Positions 1 through 10,054 of a stretch of DNA of 64,000 nt are shown here, in pieces. Source of the DNA: Xenophilus aerolatus (GTDB lineage: Bacteria; Pseudomonadota; Gammaproteobacteria; Burkholderiales; Burkholderiaceae_C). The stretch spans positions 992,001 to 1,056,000 of the forward strand of contig JASCNX010000001.1 of assembly GCA_029968055.1 (NCBI GenBank). Reading direction: 5' to 3'. A program made the position numbers and the translations under genes. The notes below the pieces were generated by a model. That model ran no database searches. It saw only the letters and a list, made by a program, of their open reading frames with translations, and had not been told where the DNA came from. Position 1 is the first letter of the stretch, and each line of letters begins with the position of its first letter.

Positions 1-19
1 GGGGCTGGAAATCGCTCAT
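1..19 (-). CDS. Possible 5' end of a gene leaving the window (xseA candidate)
   Basis: An ATG on the minus strand at 19 opens a frame reading MSDFQP before the window ends. A G-rich stretch that could act as a weak ribosome binding site lies about ten bases upstream. From general recollection of Comamonadaceae gene order, xseA (exodeoxyribonuclease VII large subunit) is often divergent from this exbB-exbD-lpxK operon, but six residues cannot identify a family. The call rests on context alone. Confidence 0.2.
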
Positions 20-334
20 CGCGCTGCCCCCGTCGCGGCGCCGGGTCGTCCACAAGGCCGGCCGCAGGCCACCTGGCCGTGCGCCGACCGGCACGGCAGC
101 CACGAGTTGCCGTGCAAGTCCTTGATGTGATTGAAAAAAGTGCTGCTCAAAATTCGGTCGATCTGGCGCAGGCCACGGCTGGCGTGGCTTTGGCAGAGTT
201 GCCAAGGGGGTTAGTCACAAAGTTGTCCACAGAAACTGTGAGCGAAGTCTGACAGTGGGCGCGACCGTCTTCGCTGGGTGGGCTCGGTCATAATCGCCGC
301 GCATTTGCGTGGCCGCCGGCCCGGAGGGACCCCC
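20..334. other. Intergenic region upstream of exbB
   Basis: No recognisable gene. A plus-strand frame is open from the window edge to a TGA at 250-252, but its 83 residues have no start in view and no resemblance I know, so I do not call it. A DnaA-box-like 9-mer TTGTCCACA (223-231) overlaps a perfect inverted repeat CACAG-AAA-CTGTG (228-240); together they may form an operator for exbB or the divergent gene. An exbB promoter must lie here but no convincing -35/-10 pair is visible. Confidence 0.5.
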
Positions 335-967
335 TTGTTTTCGATCATAGTTGCTGCAGGCTGGCCGATCTGGCCGCTGCTTCTCTGCTCGGTGCTGGCA
401 CTGGCGCTGGTCATCGAACGCTTCGTGAACCTCAAGACCGCCAAGGTGCTGCCGCCCAAGCTGCTGAGCGAGGCGATCAGCGTGTCGCAGGTGGGCATCC
501 CCGGGCCCGACGTGGTCACCAAGCTGGAGCAGAACTCGGCGTTGGGAGAGGTGCTGGCAGCGGGCTTCCGCGCCGTCAACGCCAACCCGCGCTGCACCGA
601 GGAAGACGTGCGGGTGGCCATGGAATCGACCGGCCGCGCGGTGGCGCACAAGCTCGAACGCTATCTGCCCGCCCTGGCCACGATCGCCTCCGCCGCACCA
701 TTGCTAGGCCTGCTGGGCACGGTGATCGGCATGATCGAGATCTTCGGCTCGCAATCGCCGGCCAGCGGCGGCGCCGGATCGGGCAACCCGGCGCAACTGG
801 CGCACGGCATCTCGATCGCGCTTTACAACACCGCCTTCGGCCTGATCGTCGCCATCCCGACGCTGATCTTCTGGCGCTACTTCCGTTCGCGCGTGGACGA
901 GTACCTGCTGAACCTCGAGCTGGCCGGCGAGCGCTTCGCGCGCCACCTGACCGCCGTGCGCAAGTAG
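335..967 (+). CDS. exbB: MotA/TolQ/ExbB proton channel family protein
   Basis: Inner-membrane proton channel subunit that, with the ExbD-type protein encoded next, converts proton motive force into mechanical work on a TonB- or TolA-like partner. The 210-residue protein shows three membrane segments at about 8-28, 118-138 and 160-182. The second carries the family signature [14 protein letters not shown], as in TolQ/ExbB/MotA. I chose the TTG start at 335 because GGAGGG at 323-328 sits six bases upstream; an in-frame ATG at 278 would add a charged stretch without a ribosome site. First gene of an operon with exbD, nine bases apart, and lpxK. No tonB or tolA is nearby, so whether this pair serves TonB or Tol is undecided. 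Confidence 0.9.
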   Translation: MFSIIVAAGWPIWPLLLCSVLALALVIERFVNLKTAKVLPPKLLSEAISVSQVGIPGPDVVTKLEQNSALGEVLAAGFRAVNANPRCTEEDVRVAMESTGRAVAHKLERYLPALATIASAAPLLGLLGTVIGMIEIFGSQSPASGGAGSGNPAQLAHGISIALYNTAFGLIVAIPTLIFWRYFRSRVDEYLLNLELAGERFARHLTAVRK

Positions 968-976
968 GTTGCCGCC

Positions 977-1411
977 ATGAGCCGCATGCGCTTTCGCCAT
1001 GGCTCGCAGGAAGAGCCGGAGATCAACCTGATCCCGTTCATCGACGTGCTGCTGGTGGTGCTCATCTTCCTGATGCTGTCGACCACCTACAGCAAGTTCA
1101 CCGAGATGGAAGTGCGCCTGCCCGTGGCCGATGCCGAGGCCCAGCGCGACCGGCCCAAGGAGATCGTCGTGGCCGTGGGCGCCGACGGCCGCTACGCCGT
1201 GAACCGGACCGTGTTGCCCGAGCGCAGCGTCGATGCGGTCACCGCAGCGCTGGCCGCCGTCGCCGGCGGCAACAAGGACAACGTCGTCATCATCAGCGCC
1301 GATGCCACCGCGGCGCACCAGTCGGTGATCACGGTGATGGAGGCTGCCCGCCGGGCGGGCCTGATGCAGATCACCTTCGCCACGCAGACCGCGGCGCAGG
1401 CCGCGCGCTGA
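977..1411 (+). CDS. exbD: ExbD/TolR biopolymer transport protein
   Basis: Partner of the ExbB-like channel. The 144-residue protein has a short cytoplasmic N-terminus, one membrane helix at about 19-38 and a periplasmic domain. The helix begins with the signature PFIDVLL, whose aspartate (D23) is the protonatable residue conserved in ExbD and TolR. The periplasmic part has the usual motif of hydrophobic strands and ends soon after MQITFATQ. Lies nine bases after exbB and 24 before lpxK. In many Burkholderiales an exbBD pair heads the lpxK operon, and a role linked to lipid A or lipopolysaccharide transport has been speculated but not shown here. Confidence 0.92.
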   Translation: MSRMRFRHGSQEEPEINLIPFIDVLLVVLIFLMLSTTYSKFTEMEVRLPVADAEAQRDRPKEIVVAVGADGRYAVNRTVLPERSVDAVTAALAAVAGGNKDNVVIISADATAAHQSVITVMEAARRAGLMQITFATQTAAQAAR

Positions 1412-1434
1412 CGCACGCCGCAGGGCCGACCGCC

Positions 1435-2400
1435 ATGCTGCAGCACGCCTGGTTGCGCCGGGGGCCGGTGGCCTGTCTGCTGTGGCCGCTCTCCCTCGCC
1501 TACCGTGCCATCGCTGCGCTGCGACGCGTGGCCTACCGCCGCGGCTGGAAGCCATCGCAGGGCGTTGGCGTGCCCCTGGTCGTGGTGGGCAATGTCGTGG
1601 CCGGCGGCGCCGGGAAGACCCCCGTGGTGATGGCGGTCGTGCGCCATCTGCAGGCGCGTGGCCTGGCCGCGGGCGTGGTTTCCCGCGGCTACGGACGCCG
1701 CACGCAGGACGCGCGTGAGGTGCATGCCGACAGCGACCCGCGCGACGTTGGCGACGAGCCGTTGCTGGTGCATCGCAGCACCGGTGCGCCGGTGGTGGTG
1801 GACCGCGACCGGGTGGCCGCCGCACAGCGGCTGCTGGCCGCCCACCCCGACCTGGACGTGATCGTGAGCGACGACGGCCTGCAGCACCTGGCGCTGCGGC
1901 GCGCTGTGGAGATCTGCGTCTTCGACGACCGCGGCGTGGGCAATGGCTGGCTGCTGCCGGCCGGACCGCTGCGCGAGCCCTGGCCACGCGAGTGCGACCT
2001 GGTGCTGCACACCGGCGAGCACCCGGCCTTCGCCGGCTTCACGGCACGGCGCGCGCTTGCCGACCACGCGCTGACGCAGGACGGCCGGCAGGTGCCGCTC
2101 GAAGCGCTGGCACGCATGCCGAACGTGGTCGCGCTGGCCGGCATTGCGCAGCCGCAGCGCTTCTTCGACATGCTTCGTGCTTGCGGTATCGAGCCCGCAC
2201 GATGCGTGGCACTGCCCGACCACCACGACTTCGATCGCTGGTCGCGTCCGGCTGGCGGGCCTTTCACGCTGATCTGCACCGAGAAGGACGCCGCGAAGCT
2301 CTGGCAGGTGGCGCCCGATGCGCTGGCCGTGCCGCTGGTGTTCACCCCGGAGCCCGCCTTCTTCGCAGCACTGGACGCGCGACTATCATTTGGGCCATGA
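1435..2400 (+). CDS. lpxK: Tetraacyldisaccharide 4'-kinase LpxK
   Basis: Phosphorylates the 4' position of the tetraacyldisaccharide 1-phosphate to give lipid IVA, the sixth step of the Raetz lipid A pathway, at the inner face of the inner membrane. The 321-residue protein has the usual length. A hydrophobic N-terminal stretch (about 10-30) is followed by a P-loop [12 protein letters not shown] at 52-63, which in LpxK binds ATP, then SRGYGR and DDGLQH, both LpxK hallmarks. Starts 24 bases after exbD. Other lipid A genes (lpxA, lpxB, lpxD, fabZ) are about 32 kb away in this window. Confidence 0.96.
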   Translation: MLQHAWLRRGPVACLLWPLSLAYRAIAALRRVAYRRGWKPSQGVGVPLVVVGNVVAGGAGKTPVVMAVVRHLQARGLAAGVVSRGYGRRTQDAREVHADSDPRDVGDEPLLVHRSTGAPVVVDRDRVAAAQRLLAAHPDLDVIVSDDGLQHLALRRAVEICVFDDRGVGNGWLLPAGPLREPWPRECDLVLHTGEHPAFAGFTARRALADHALTQDGRQVPLEALARMPNVVALAGIAQPQRFFDMLRACGIEPARCVALPDHHDFDRWSRPAGGPFTLICTEKDAAKLWQVAPDALAVPLVFTPEPAFFAALDARLSFGP

Positions 2401-2481
2401 GCCCCCCTGCTTCGCACTTCGCATCTTCATTGGCCACCGACAGAGCGCACGCCTTCTCGGGGCGACTTCGCGGAGGCTGAC

Positions 2482-2664
2482 ATGGACGCCAAGCTGCTTG
2501 AACTGCTGGTCTGTCCGGTGACCAAAGGGCCGCTGACCTGGAACCCCGAGAAGCAGGAATTGGCCTCGCGCAGCGCTCGGCTGGCCTACCCGGTGCGCGA
2601 CGGCATTCCCATCCTGCTGGAGAGCGAGGCGCGCACGCTGAGCGACGACGAGCTCGGGCTTTGA
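2482..2664 (+). CDS. Trm112 family protein (YcaR-like)
   Basis: A 60-residue protein matching the small Trm112/YcaR family that almost always sits between lpxK and kdsB in proteobacteria. It begins [18 protein letters not shown] and contains the typical [12 protein letters not shown] segment. Only one cysteine remains, so a zinc ribbon is not evident. Some Trm112 relatives activate methyltransferases; the role of the stand-alone bacterial form is not established. It starts 81 bases after lpxK and its stop is four bases before kdsB, so it is co-transcribed with both. Confidence 0.9.
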   Translation: MDAKLLELLVCPVTKGPLTWNPEKQELASRSARLAYPVRDGIPILLESEARTLSDDELGL

Positions 2665-2668
2665 CCGC

Positions 2669-4214
<1,546 letters not shown>

Positions 4215-4233
4215 GGCGGCCTCCCCGCACGCC

Positions 4234-4262
4234 AAAAGCCACCGCATGCGGTGGCTTTTTTT
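4234..4262 (+). terminator. Rho-independent terminator after adk
   Basis: A perfect inverted repeat AAAAGCCACCGC / GCGGTGGCTTTT ending in seven T residues, starting 20 bases past the adk stop. The A-run on the left arm also gives the minus strand a T-run, so it may serve the convergent asparaginase gene as well. Confidence 0.92.
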
Positions 4263-4287
4263 ATGATCGCCCGGCCCGCGGCAGGGC

Positions 4288-5268
4288 TCAGCCCTGCATG
4301 AGCGACAGCATCAGGGCGATGCGCGCCTTGACCGGGCTCAACGCGCCCGCGTCCCGCAGCGCATGCCGGGCGCCCGGCACGATCTGGCCGAAGGCGCAGC
4401 GCGTGGCGCGCACGACGCTGATGCCCGCAGCCTCCGCGCGCAGCAGCGCCTGCTCCAGGGTGGCATGCACGCTGCCGTTGCCGGTGGCAGCGACCACCAG
4501 TCCCTGCACCGCCTCCACGGCACCCCCCTCGCGCTCGCGCACCAGCAGATCGACCAGCGCCGCGCCCGCACCGGCGTGGCTCGTCACGATCTCCACGCGG
4601 GGCCACGAAACGGCCAAGGCCGCCTTCCGCATCGATTCGCGTGCCTGCCCGGCGGGCGTTGTGGGCCAGCTTCGCGCCTGGCGCAGCCGCCCTTCCTCGA
4701 TGTAGCCGACCGGCCCCATGTCGCCCGAAGAAAAGGCGTCGACCCGGTAAGGGTGCACCTTCTGCACGTCCGGAGCGCCATGGACCGTGCCCGCGCACAC
4801 GACGGTGACGCCCTGGACGCCGGGCATCGCGGCCAGGGCGATGGCATCGCGCAGGTTCTGCGGGCCGTCCGGCACCAGTGCCGACGCCGGCCGCATGGCA
4901 CAGGTGAGCACCACGGGCTTGGACGCCGCCAGCACCTCATGAAGGAAGAAGGCCGTTTCCTCGAGTGTGTCGGTCCCGTGCGTGACGACCACGCCCGCCA
5001 CCTCGTCCTGCGCCAGCCAATGGACGCAGCGCGCGGCCAGCGCGTGCCACACGCGCGCATCCATGTCCTTGCTGTCGATGTTGGCCACCTGCTCGGCGCA
5101 GAGCGCCACACCCGGGACCTCCAGCCCCTCGATCAGGTCGGACACGCTGACCTCGCCCGCCGTGTAACCCACGTTGTCGCCGGCGCCACGGGCGCGGCCC
5201 GCGATCGTCCCGCCCGTGCCCAGCACCACCACACGGGCGGTGCGCTCCTTCTTTTCGCCGGTCGTCAT
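4288..5268 (-). CDS. L-asparaginase
   Basis: Hydrolyses L-asparagine to aspartate and ammonia. The 326-residue protein carries both asparaginase active-site signatures: GTGGTIAG at about 17-24 and VVTHGTDTLEETAFFL in the first half. No signal peptide is visible before the first motif, which suggests a cytoplasmic enzyme. The ATG at 5268 is chosen because translation upstream runs into the lexA leader. It is divergent from lexA, and the two LexA boxes at 5294-5328 lie only 26-60 bases upstream of this start, so SOS control of this gene too is possible. Ends convergent with adk. Confidence 0.92.
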   Translation of the reverse strand: MTTGEKKERTARVVVLGTGGTIAGRARGAGDNVGYTAGEVSVSDLIEGLEVPGVALCAEQVANIDSKDMDARVWHALAARCVHWLAQDEVAGVVVTHGTDTLEETAFFLHEVLAASKPVVLTCAMRPASALVPDGPQNLRDAIALAAMPGVQGVTVVCAGTVHGAPDVQKVHPYRVDAFSSGDMGPVGYIEEGRLRQARSWPTTPAGQARESMRKAALAVSWPRVEIVTSHAGAGAALVDLLVREREGGAVEAVQGLVVAATGNGSVHATLEQALLRAEAAGISVVRATRCAFGQIVPGARHALRDAGALSPVKARIALMLSLMQG

Positions 5269-5275
5269 CGTTTGC

Positions 5276-5304
5276 TTGCCAATCGATTGGAAACTGGTTA
5301 AAAA
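5276..5304 (+). promoter_or_regulatory. Candidate lexA promoter
   Basis: TTGCCA at 5276-5281 and the A-rich TAAAAA at 5299-5304 are 17 bases apart, a sigma-70-like pair that would start transcription near 5311. The -10 region lies inside the first LexA box, as expected for autorepression. The -10 match is poor, so this is a candidate only. Confidence 0.45.
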
Positions 5305-5309
5305 TACAG
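5294..5309 (+). promoter_or_regulatory. LexA box 1
   Basis: CTGGTTAAAAATACAG fits the CTG-N10-CAG SOS box used by beta- and gamma-proteobacterial LexA, with an A/T-rich core. It lies 83 bases upstream of the lexA start. Confidence 0.85.
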
Positions 5310-5312
5310 TTA

Positions 5313-5328
5313 CTGGATGAACAGCCAG
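5313..5328 (+). promoter_or_regulatory. LexA box 2
   Basis: CTGGATGAACAGCCAG also fits CTG-N10-CAG, three bases after the first box. Paired boxes with close spacing upstream of lexA are known from E. coli and give tight autorepression. The core is less A/T-rich than box 1, so it may be the weaker site. Confidence 0.8.
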
Positions 5329-5391
5329 TGGATGCACCCAGCGGCGGCCGCGAGCCGCCGAGCCCCGGTCACACCCCAAGGAGCCGTTTGC

Positions 5392-6093
5392 ATGCTCAAC
5401 CTGCCCGCCTCGCCTTTCGCCGTGAAGCTTACCGCCCGCCAGCAGCAGATCCTCGACCTCATCCAGGCTGCCATCGCTCGCACGGGCGCCCCGCCCACGC
5501 GTGCCGAGATTGCCGCCGAGCTCGGCTTCAAGTCGGCCAACGCCGCCGAGGAGCACCTGCAGGCCCTGGCGCGCAAGGGCGTCATCGAGCTCGTGAGCGG
5601 CACCTCGCGCGGCATCCGACTGCGCGGCGACGCGCTGCGCTCGCTGCAGGAGTCCCGCCATCGCGACGGCGGGCAGCTCTCGCTGGCCCTGCCCGGCATG
5701 GCCCAGCTGGCCTTGCCACTGATCGGCCGTGTGGCCGCCGGCTCTCCCATCCTGGCCCAGGAACATGTGGACCAGACCTACTACGTTGAGAACACGCTGT
5801 TCCAGCGCAAGCCCGACTACCTGTTGAAGGTGCGCGGCATGTCGATGCGCGACGCCGGCATCATGGACGGCGACCTGCTCGCGGTGCAAGCCACCAAGGA
5901 AGCACGCAACGGCCAGATCATCGTCGCCCGGCTCGGCGAGGAAGTGACCGTCAAGCGCCTCAAGCGCAACAAGGACGTGGTTGAACTCCACGCCGAGAAC
6001 CCCGACTACCCCACCATCGTGGTCGAGCCCGGCGAGCCCTTCGAGATCGAAGGCCTGGCCGTCGGGCTCATCCGCAACACGATGCTGATGTAA
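5392..6093 (+). CDS. lexA: LexA repressor
   Basis: SOS-response repressor that self-cleaves when RecA filaments form. The 233-residue protein has the N-terminal winged helix (about 12-75) with the recognition segment [20 protein letters not shown]. Its C-terminal S24 peptidase domain has the cleavage pair A116-G117 in GRVAAGSP, the nucleophile S151 in RGMSMRDAG and the general base K188 in EEVTVKRL. I choose ATG 5392 because AAGGAG (5378-5383) is eight bases upstream; the in-frame ATG at 5317 lies inside LexA box 2. Autoregulated through the two boxes at 5294-5328. A small unknown gene follows 116 bases later. Confidence 0.97.
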   Translation: MLNLPASPFAVKLTARQQQILDLIQAAIARTGAPPTRAEIAAELGFKSANAAEEHLQALARKGVIELVSGTSRGIRLRGDALRSLQESRHRDGGQLSLALPGMAQLALPLIGRVAAGSPILAQEHVDQTYYVENTLFQRKPDYLLKVRGMSMRDAGIMDGDLLAVQATKEARNGQIIVARLGEEVTVKRLKRNKDVVELHAENPDYPTIVVEPGEPFEIEGLAVGLIRNTMLM

Positions 6094-6209
6094 CGCCGCA
6101 CAACAGCCGTATCAGGTGGCGGGCGTATGGCGAAACGGCCATCACCCTGCTGCGGCTGTCCGCTTGCCGAATCCTGCCTGTGTTCCACCCCTTTATCTCA
6201 GGAGTTCAC

Positions 6210-6554
6210 ATGGGAATCGCACTGCTCGCAATCGCCGACCTCTTCACCCCTCTTCAATCGCTTGCCAGCCGCTGGATGCCGGCGCGCGCCGGCCGCCGCG
6301 CGGCCTCCGCCGGGCTGCGCTACGTCACCGTCCACCCCGCCTGCGGCGCACGCGCCGGGGCTGCCGCCCACCCTGCAGCGGCACGGCCTCAGCGCGTGGT
6401 GCGCGTCGTACGCATCGTGGAGCGTGGGCAGCCGGCGCAGGCCGAAGGGCGCGTCGTGATTTCGGGCCGCATGGCCGACGTGTGCGCCGAACTGGAGCGC
6501 CTTGCCGCGCTCGAGGCTGCGGGTGCGGCAGCCGCGTCCAAGCAACTGCACTGA
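6210..6554 (+). CDS. Small hypothetical protein downstream of lexA
   Basis: A 114-residue protein of unknown function. CAGGAG at 6199-6204 lies five bases before the ATG, a good ribosome site. The first half is Ala/Arg-rich and looks disordered apart from a short hydrophobic start (MGIALLAIADLF). The second half is more ordered: RVVRVVRIVERGQPAQAEGR followed by VVISGRMADVCAELERLAALEA, which predicts a strand and an amphipathic helix. I recall similar short proteins in Comamonadaceae with this last segment but no assigned function. Its place 116 bases after lexA raises the question of SOS or DNA-damage linkage, but no LexA box is visible directly upstream. Confidence 0.7.
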   Translation: MGIALLAIADLFTPLQSLASRWMPARAGRRAASAGLRYVTVHPACGARAGAAAHPAAARPQRVVRVVRIVERGQPAQAEGRVVISGRMADVCAELERLAALEAAGAAAASKQLH

Positions 6555-6683
6555 GCGACGTCCTCGCCTGCCGTGCCCGGGCTGAGGGCACAGCGCAGGC
6601 GAGTGCCACATGGCGCAGCACCAGGCTGTGCCATGTGCATCGCGGGCCAGCTGCCGCCCAAGCCCAAGGCACAATGGGCAGCC

Positions 6684-7691
6684 ATGAACATTGTGATCTT
6701 GGACGACTACCAGGATGCTGTGCGTAAGCTGCGCTGCGCCGCCAAGCTCGACGCCTACGCGGCGAAGGTCTACACCAACACCGTCAAGGGCATCGGGCAG
6801 CTTTCCGTCCGGCTCAAGGACGCCGACGTGATCGTGCTCATCCGCGAGCGCACGCAGATCACGCGGCAGCTTGTCGAGAAGCTCCCCAAGCTCAAGCTGA
6901 TTTCTCAGACCGGCCGCGCCGGCTCGCACATCGACATCAACGCCTGCACCGAATTCGGCGTGGCGGTGGCCGAAGGCAGCGGTTCGCCGCTCGCTCCCGC
7001 CGAGCTCACCTGGGCGCTGATCATGGCGGCCATGCGGCGCCTGCCGCAGTACATCAGCAACCTCAAGCACGGCGCGTGGCAACAGTCCGGGCTCAAGTCC
7101 GCGTCGATGCCGCCCAACTTCGGGCTCGGCTCGGTGCTCAAGGGCAAGACCCTGGGCATCTGGGGCTACGGGCGCATCGGCCAGCTCGTGGCGCGCTACG
7201 GGCAGGCCTTCGGCATGCAGGTGGTGATCTGGGGCCGCGAGGGCAGTTGCAGCAAGGCGCGATCCGACGGCTTCCAGGTGGCGGCGAGCCGCGAAGCACT
7301 GTTCGAGCAGTCCGACGTGCTGTCGGTCCACCTGCGGCTGAACGACGAGACCCGCGGGCTGGTGCGGTTGGAAGACCTCATGCGGATGAAGCCCACCGCC
7401 CTGTTCGTGAACACCTCGCGCGCGGAGCTGATCGAGTCCGACGCATTGCTCGCGGCGCTCAACCGCGGCCGGCCGGGCCTGGCGGCGATCGATGTCTTCG
7501 AGAGCGAGCCGCCGCTGCAGGGCCATGCGCTGCTGCGGCTGGAGAACTGCATCTGCACGCCTCACATCGGCTACGTCGAGCAGGAGAGCTACGAGATGTA
7601 CTTCGGCCAGGCCTTCGACAACGTCGTGAGCTTCATCCGGGGCAACCCGACCAACATCGTCAACCCGGGCGCGCTGCAAGTTCGCCGCTGA
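6684..7691 (+). CDS. D-2-hydroxyacid dehydrogenase family protein
   Basis: NAD(P)-dependent oxidoreductase of the D-isomer 2-hydroxyacid dehydrogenase superfamily (formate, glycerate and phosphoglycerate dehydrogenase relatives). The 335-residue protein starts MNIVILDDYQD. The nucleotide-binding motif GIWGYGRIGQ lies near residue 155. The catalytic arginine is expected in NTSRAELI, the glutamate in FESEPP and the histidine in the HIGYVEQES stretch. The substrate cannot be told from sequence. ATG 6684 is chosen over an upstream start 111 bases earlier because the protein then begins with the usual first beta strand. Converges with the FimV-like gene. Confidence 0.88.
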   Translation: MNIVILDDYQDAVRKLRCAAKLDAYAAKVYTNTVKGIGQLSVRLKDADVIVLIRERTQITRQLVEKLPKLKLISQTGRAGSHIDINACTEFGVAVAEGSGSPLAPAELTWALIMAAMRRLPQYISNLKHGAWQQSGLKSASMPPNFGLGSVLKGKTLGIWGYGRIGQLVARYGQAFGMQVVIWGREGSCSKARSDGFQVAASREALFEQSDVLSVHLRLNDETRGLVRLEDLMRMKPTALFVNTSRAELIESDALLAALNRGRPGLAAIDVFESEPPLQGHALLRLENCICTPHIGYVEQESYEMYFGQAFDNVVSFIRGNPTNIVNPGALQVRR

Positions 7692-7700
7692 GGCGTCGCC

Positions 7701-7719
7701 GCCCCGCTTCCGATGGGGC
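7701..7719. terminator. Weak hairpin between convergent genes
   Basis: GCCCC and GGGGC separated by nine bases form a short hairpin in the 37-base gap between the dehydrogenase and the FimV-like gene. No T-run follows on either strand, so any terminator activity would be weak. Confidence 0.3.
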
Positions 7720-7728
7720 CGCGCAGCG

Positions 7729-10053
7729 TCAGCGTTTGAGCGAACCCGGCTTGATCGATTCCTCGATCTCGGGGTCGAAGAGTTCCAGGTCGGGCAATTG
7801 CGCCGACGGAGCGTCCGGTGGCACGGCAGCGAGTTCGGTGGACGGCTGGTCCAGCGCCGAGGGCTCGATCACCGGCAGCGCAGGCGCCTGTTCGGCCGCG
7901 GCGCGCCGCAGCGCGGACGGAATCGTGTCGACACCCGCCATGTCCAGGTCGTTCAGGTCGAAATCCAGCGAGGCCGTGAGCGGGTGCGGCGGGCGCGTGG
8001 GCTGGAAGTCCGGATGCCGCGGCTCCACGAGCGCGGTGTCGCGCACCAGCGACTGTGGCGTGGTCGGCAGTTCGACCGCAGACGTCGGCAGGGCCATGGG
8101 CAGCGTCTCGTGCTGCTGGTGGCGCATCAGCACCTCGGCCAGCGACGGGCGCTGGGAGTCGCCGCCGGCAGGCTGTTCCTGGGCCATCGCATAAAGCATC
8201 AGCAGTTCGCGGTAGGCGGCGAGGTCGAAGGTCGGCTGGCCGTCTTCGCCCGGCCGACGGAACAGCAGTTCCTCGATGACCGGCAGCGACTCGGGGCCCG
8301 GCCAGTGCTCCTCGATGCGCTGCAGCACCTCGTTGTGGTGGTCCAGCGGCCGGCCCGCGTCCTGGTGGAAATCGTCGAAGGACGGCACACGCACATTCAG
8401 CGCCTGTTGGCACTGCCGGCGCACGCGCTCGTAGTCGAGCATCCGGCCCAGGCTGTGGAAGATGCGCAGCAGTTCGAGGTATGCAAGGGCACTGGTGTCC
8501 GGATGGTCGGCCACGTACTCCGACAGCACCGCGATGGCCTGCTCGTGCTGCCCCAGCGACAGGAAGAATTCGGCCTGCTGCTGCACGTCGAACAGCTCTT
8601 CGGTGTTGACCGACCGGGAAACTGCAGGCGCCTCCCCGGCGACGGTCGGCGTATCGAAGTCGGCGTGCGCCGGCACGGTATCGGACGGGTCCGCACCACG
8701 AGGCGCATCCGGGTCGATGAACCCGGCGGGAGTTCCCTGCAACGACGAGGCGGCCGCCACGGCACCGGCAGCGCCTCCGGCGGCCAGGGCGCGGGCGGCC
8801 CCTGCGCTGTCCTCGCCAGGGAAGGTATCGGGAGCATCGTCGAGCCCGCCGAACTGCGACGGCCGGACCGGCGTCGACGGCCCGCCACCTTCGGGCCACC
8901 ACACCGACTGCGCGGCACGGCGCGATGCGAGCCACATCCAGACCAGCGCAGCGAGGGCGAGCAGCAACAGCGCGATGAGCGCGTAGACCAGCGGGTTGCT
9001 GTAGCGGCTTTCCCGCGCGGCGGCCAGTTCACGACGCATCTCGAGCAGCGTCTGCTCGTTGCGGGCCGTCTGCTCGCGCAGGGAGGCCAGCGCCTGCTCC
9101 AGCGCCAGGGTCCGTTGTGCGTCACGCACCGCCTCGGGCGTCGGTGCCGGTGCCACCGCCGGTGCAGGCGCGCTGGCGGCAGATTGCGCAGGCACGGCGG
9201 CACCCTCGTTGCGCGCCGGCTCGCTCGCGGACGCTGCGGGCGCTGTTGCAGCCGTGGCGGGCGCCTGGCCCGGCGACGACGGCTGGCCCGCGGCGGCAGC
9301 CGTCGGCGCCGAAGCCTGCGGCACGCGTGGCGCAAGCGGCGCCAGCGCATCGACCTGCAGACGACCGCCCGACGAGGACGCGGCGGCGCCGCTCGCGCGT
9401 GCCGGGGGCGCAGCGCGCCGCCGCGCAGCAGGCTCGGCGTTCTCACGCTCGGGCGTGACGCTGCGGGCGGTCCGTGCAACCGCGGCCGGTGCGCTTGCGC
9501 GACGTCGCTCGGCACTCCCCTCCCCAGCGCCACCGGTGCGCGCTGCGCGCGAAGTCCGCACGGAGGAAGAAGCCGGCGCCGCGGCGTTGGGCCCGCCGGC
9601 CGATCCGACTCGCGGCTCGAAGGAAGCCAGGGGCGCGTCGACGGGTGGCGGATCCGCCAGCAGCACGACCTGGCGGGTCGAGGTCGCCGAACAACCGGCC
9701 TTGACCGTCAATGTGACGATGGGCTCCTCCACCGCGCGGCTGGTGCGCACGCGCAGCCTGGGCGCATCGGGCGCCGTACCGGGCTCGAGCGATACGCTCA
9801 CCCCACGCTCGTCCATGGAAGCGTCTCCCTGCAGCACCTCGACCTGCGGACAGATCGAGCCGCCGACCTCGCTGCCGTCGAGCGTGAGCGGGATGACGAT
9901 GTTGAGTGGCTTGCCGATCCACGCGGCTCCCTGCGGACGGCCGATCGTCAGCGCGGACGCGGGAAGCACGAACCCGAGTACAAACAGGGTCGCCGCAGCG
10001 TGACGGAGTCGCACAATCGTGGGTTGCCAGGTAGAGGTCAAAAGTAGACACAT
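7729..10053 (-). CDS. FimV-like membrane protein with TPR-type C-terminus
   Basis: A 774-residue protein built like FimV/HubP polar-landmark proteins: signal peptide (LRHAAATLFVLGFVLPASA, about 16-34), a periplasmic beta domain starting LTIGRPQGAAWIGKPLN, a long Ala/Pro/Ser/Arg-rich linker (about 140-310), a short coiled coil (310-345), one membrane helix (about 355-375), then a cytoplasmic part. The cytoplasmic part has a TPR-like pair (ELFDVQQQAEFFLSLGQHEQ and the following helices, about 485-550). No LysM motif is seen. In FimV relatives such proteins organise type IV pili and polar complexes; the role here is inferred. Alternative starts are ATG 10080 and GTG 10014. Divergent from the acyl-CoA dehydrogenase cluster with almost no spacer. 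Confidence 0.78.
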   Translation of the reverse strand: MCLLLTSTWQPTIVRLRHAAATLFVLGFVLPASALTIGRPQGAAWIGKPLNIVIPLTLDGSEVGGSICPQVEVLQGDASMDERGVSVSLEPGTAPDAPRLRVRTSRAVEEPIVTLTVKAGCSATSTRQVVLLADPPPVDAPLASFEPRVGSAGGPNAAAPASSSVRTSRAARTGGAGEGSAERRRASAPAAVARTARSVTPERENAEPAARRRAAPPARASGAAASSSGGRLQVDALAPLAPRVPQASAPTAAAAGQPSSPGQAPATAATAPAASASEPARNEGAAVPAQSAASAPAPAVAPAPTPEAVRDAQRTLALEQALASLREQTARNEQTLLEMRRELAAARESRYSNPLVYALIALLLLALAALVWMWLASRRAAQSVWWPEGGGPSTPVRPSQFGGLDDAPDTFPGEDSAGAARALAAGGAAGAVAAASSLQGTPAGFIDPDAPRGADPSDTVPAHADFDTPTVAGEAPAVSRSVNTEELFDVQQQAEFFLSLGQHEQAIAVLSEYVADHPDTSALAYLELLRIFHSLGRMLDYERVRRQCQQALNVRVPSFDDFHQDAGRPLDHHNEVLQRIEEHWPGPESLPVIEELLFRRPGEDGQPTFDLAAYRELLMLYAMAQEQPAGGDSQRPSLAEVLMRHQQHETLPMALPTSAVELPTTPQSLVRDTALVEPRHPDFQPTRPPHPLTASLDFDLNDLDMAGVDTIPSALRRAAAEQAPALPVIEPSALDQPSTELAAVPPDAPSAQLPDLELFDPEIEESIKPGSLKR

Positions 10054-10054
10054 T

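Noticed and set aside
223-231. Replication origin suggested by a DnaA-like box
   Set aside because: Only one imperfect box, no A/T-rich unwinding region and no dnaA or dnaN nearby.
1-252. Plus-strand frame open from the window edge to a stop at 250
   Set aside because: No start in view, Arg/Ala-rich, no resemblance to a known protein; more likely chance in GC-rich DNA.
704-1987. Long minus-strand frame opposite exbB, exbD and lpxK
   Set aside because: Arg/Pro-rich antisense shadow of three recognisable genes.
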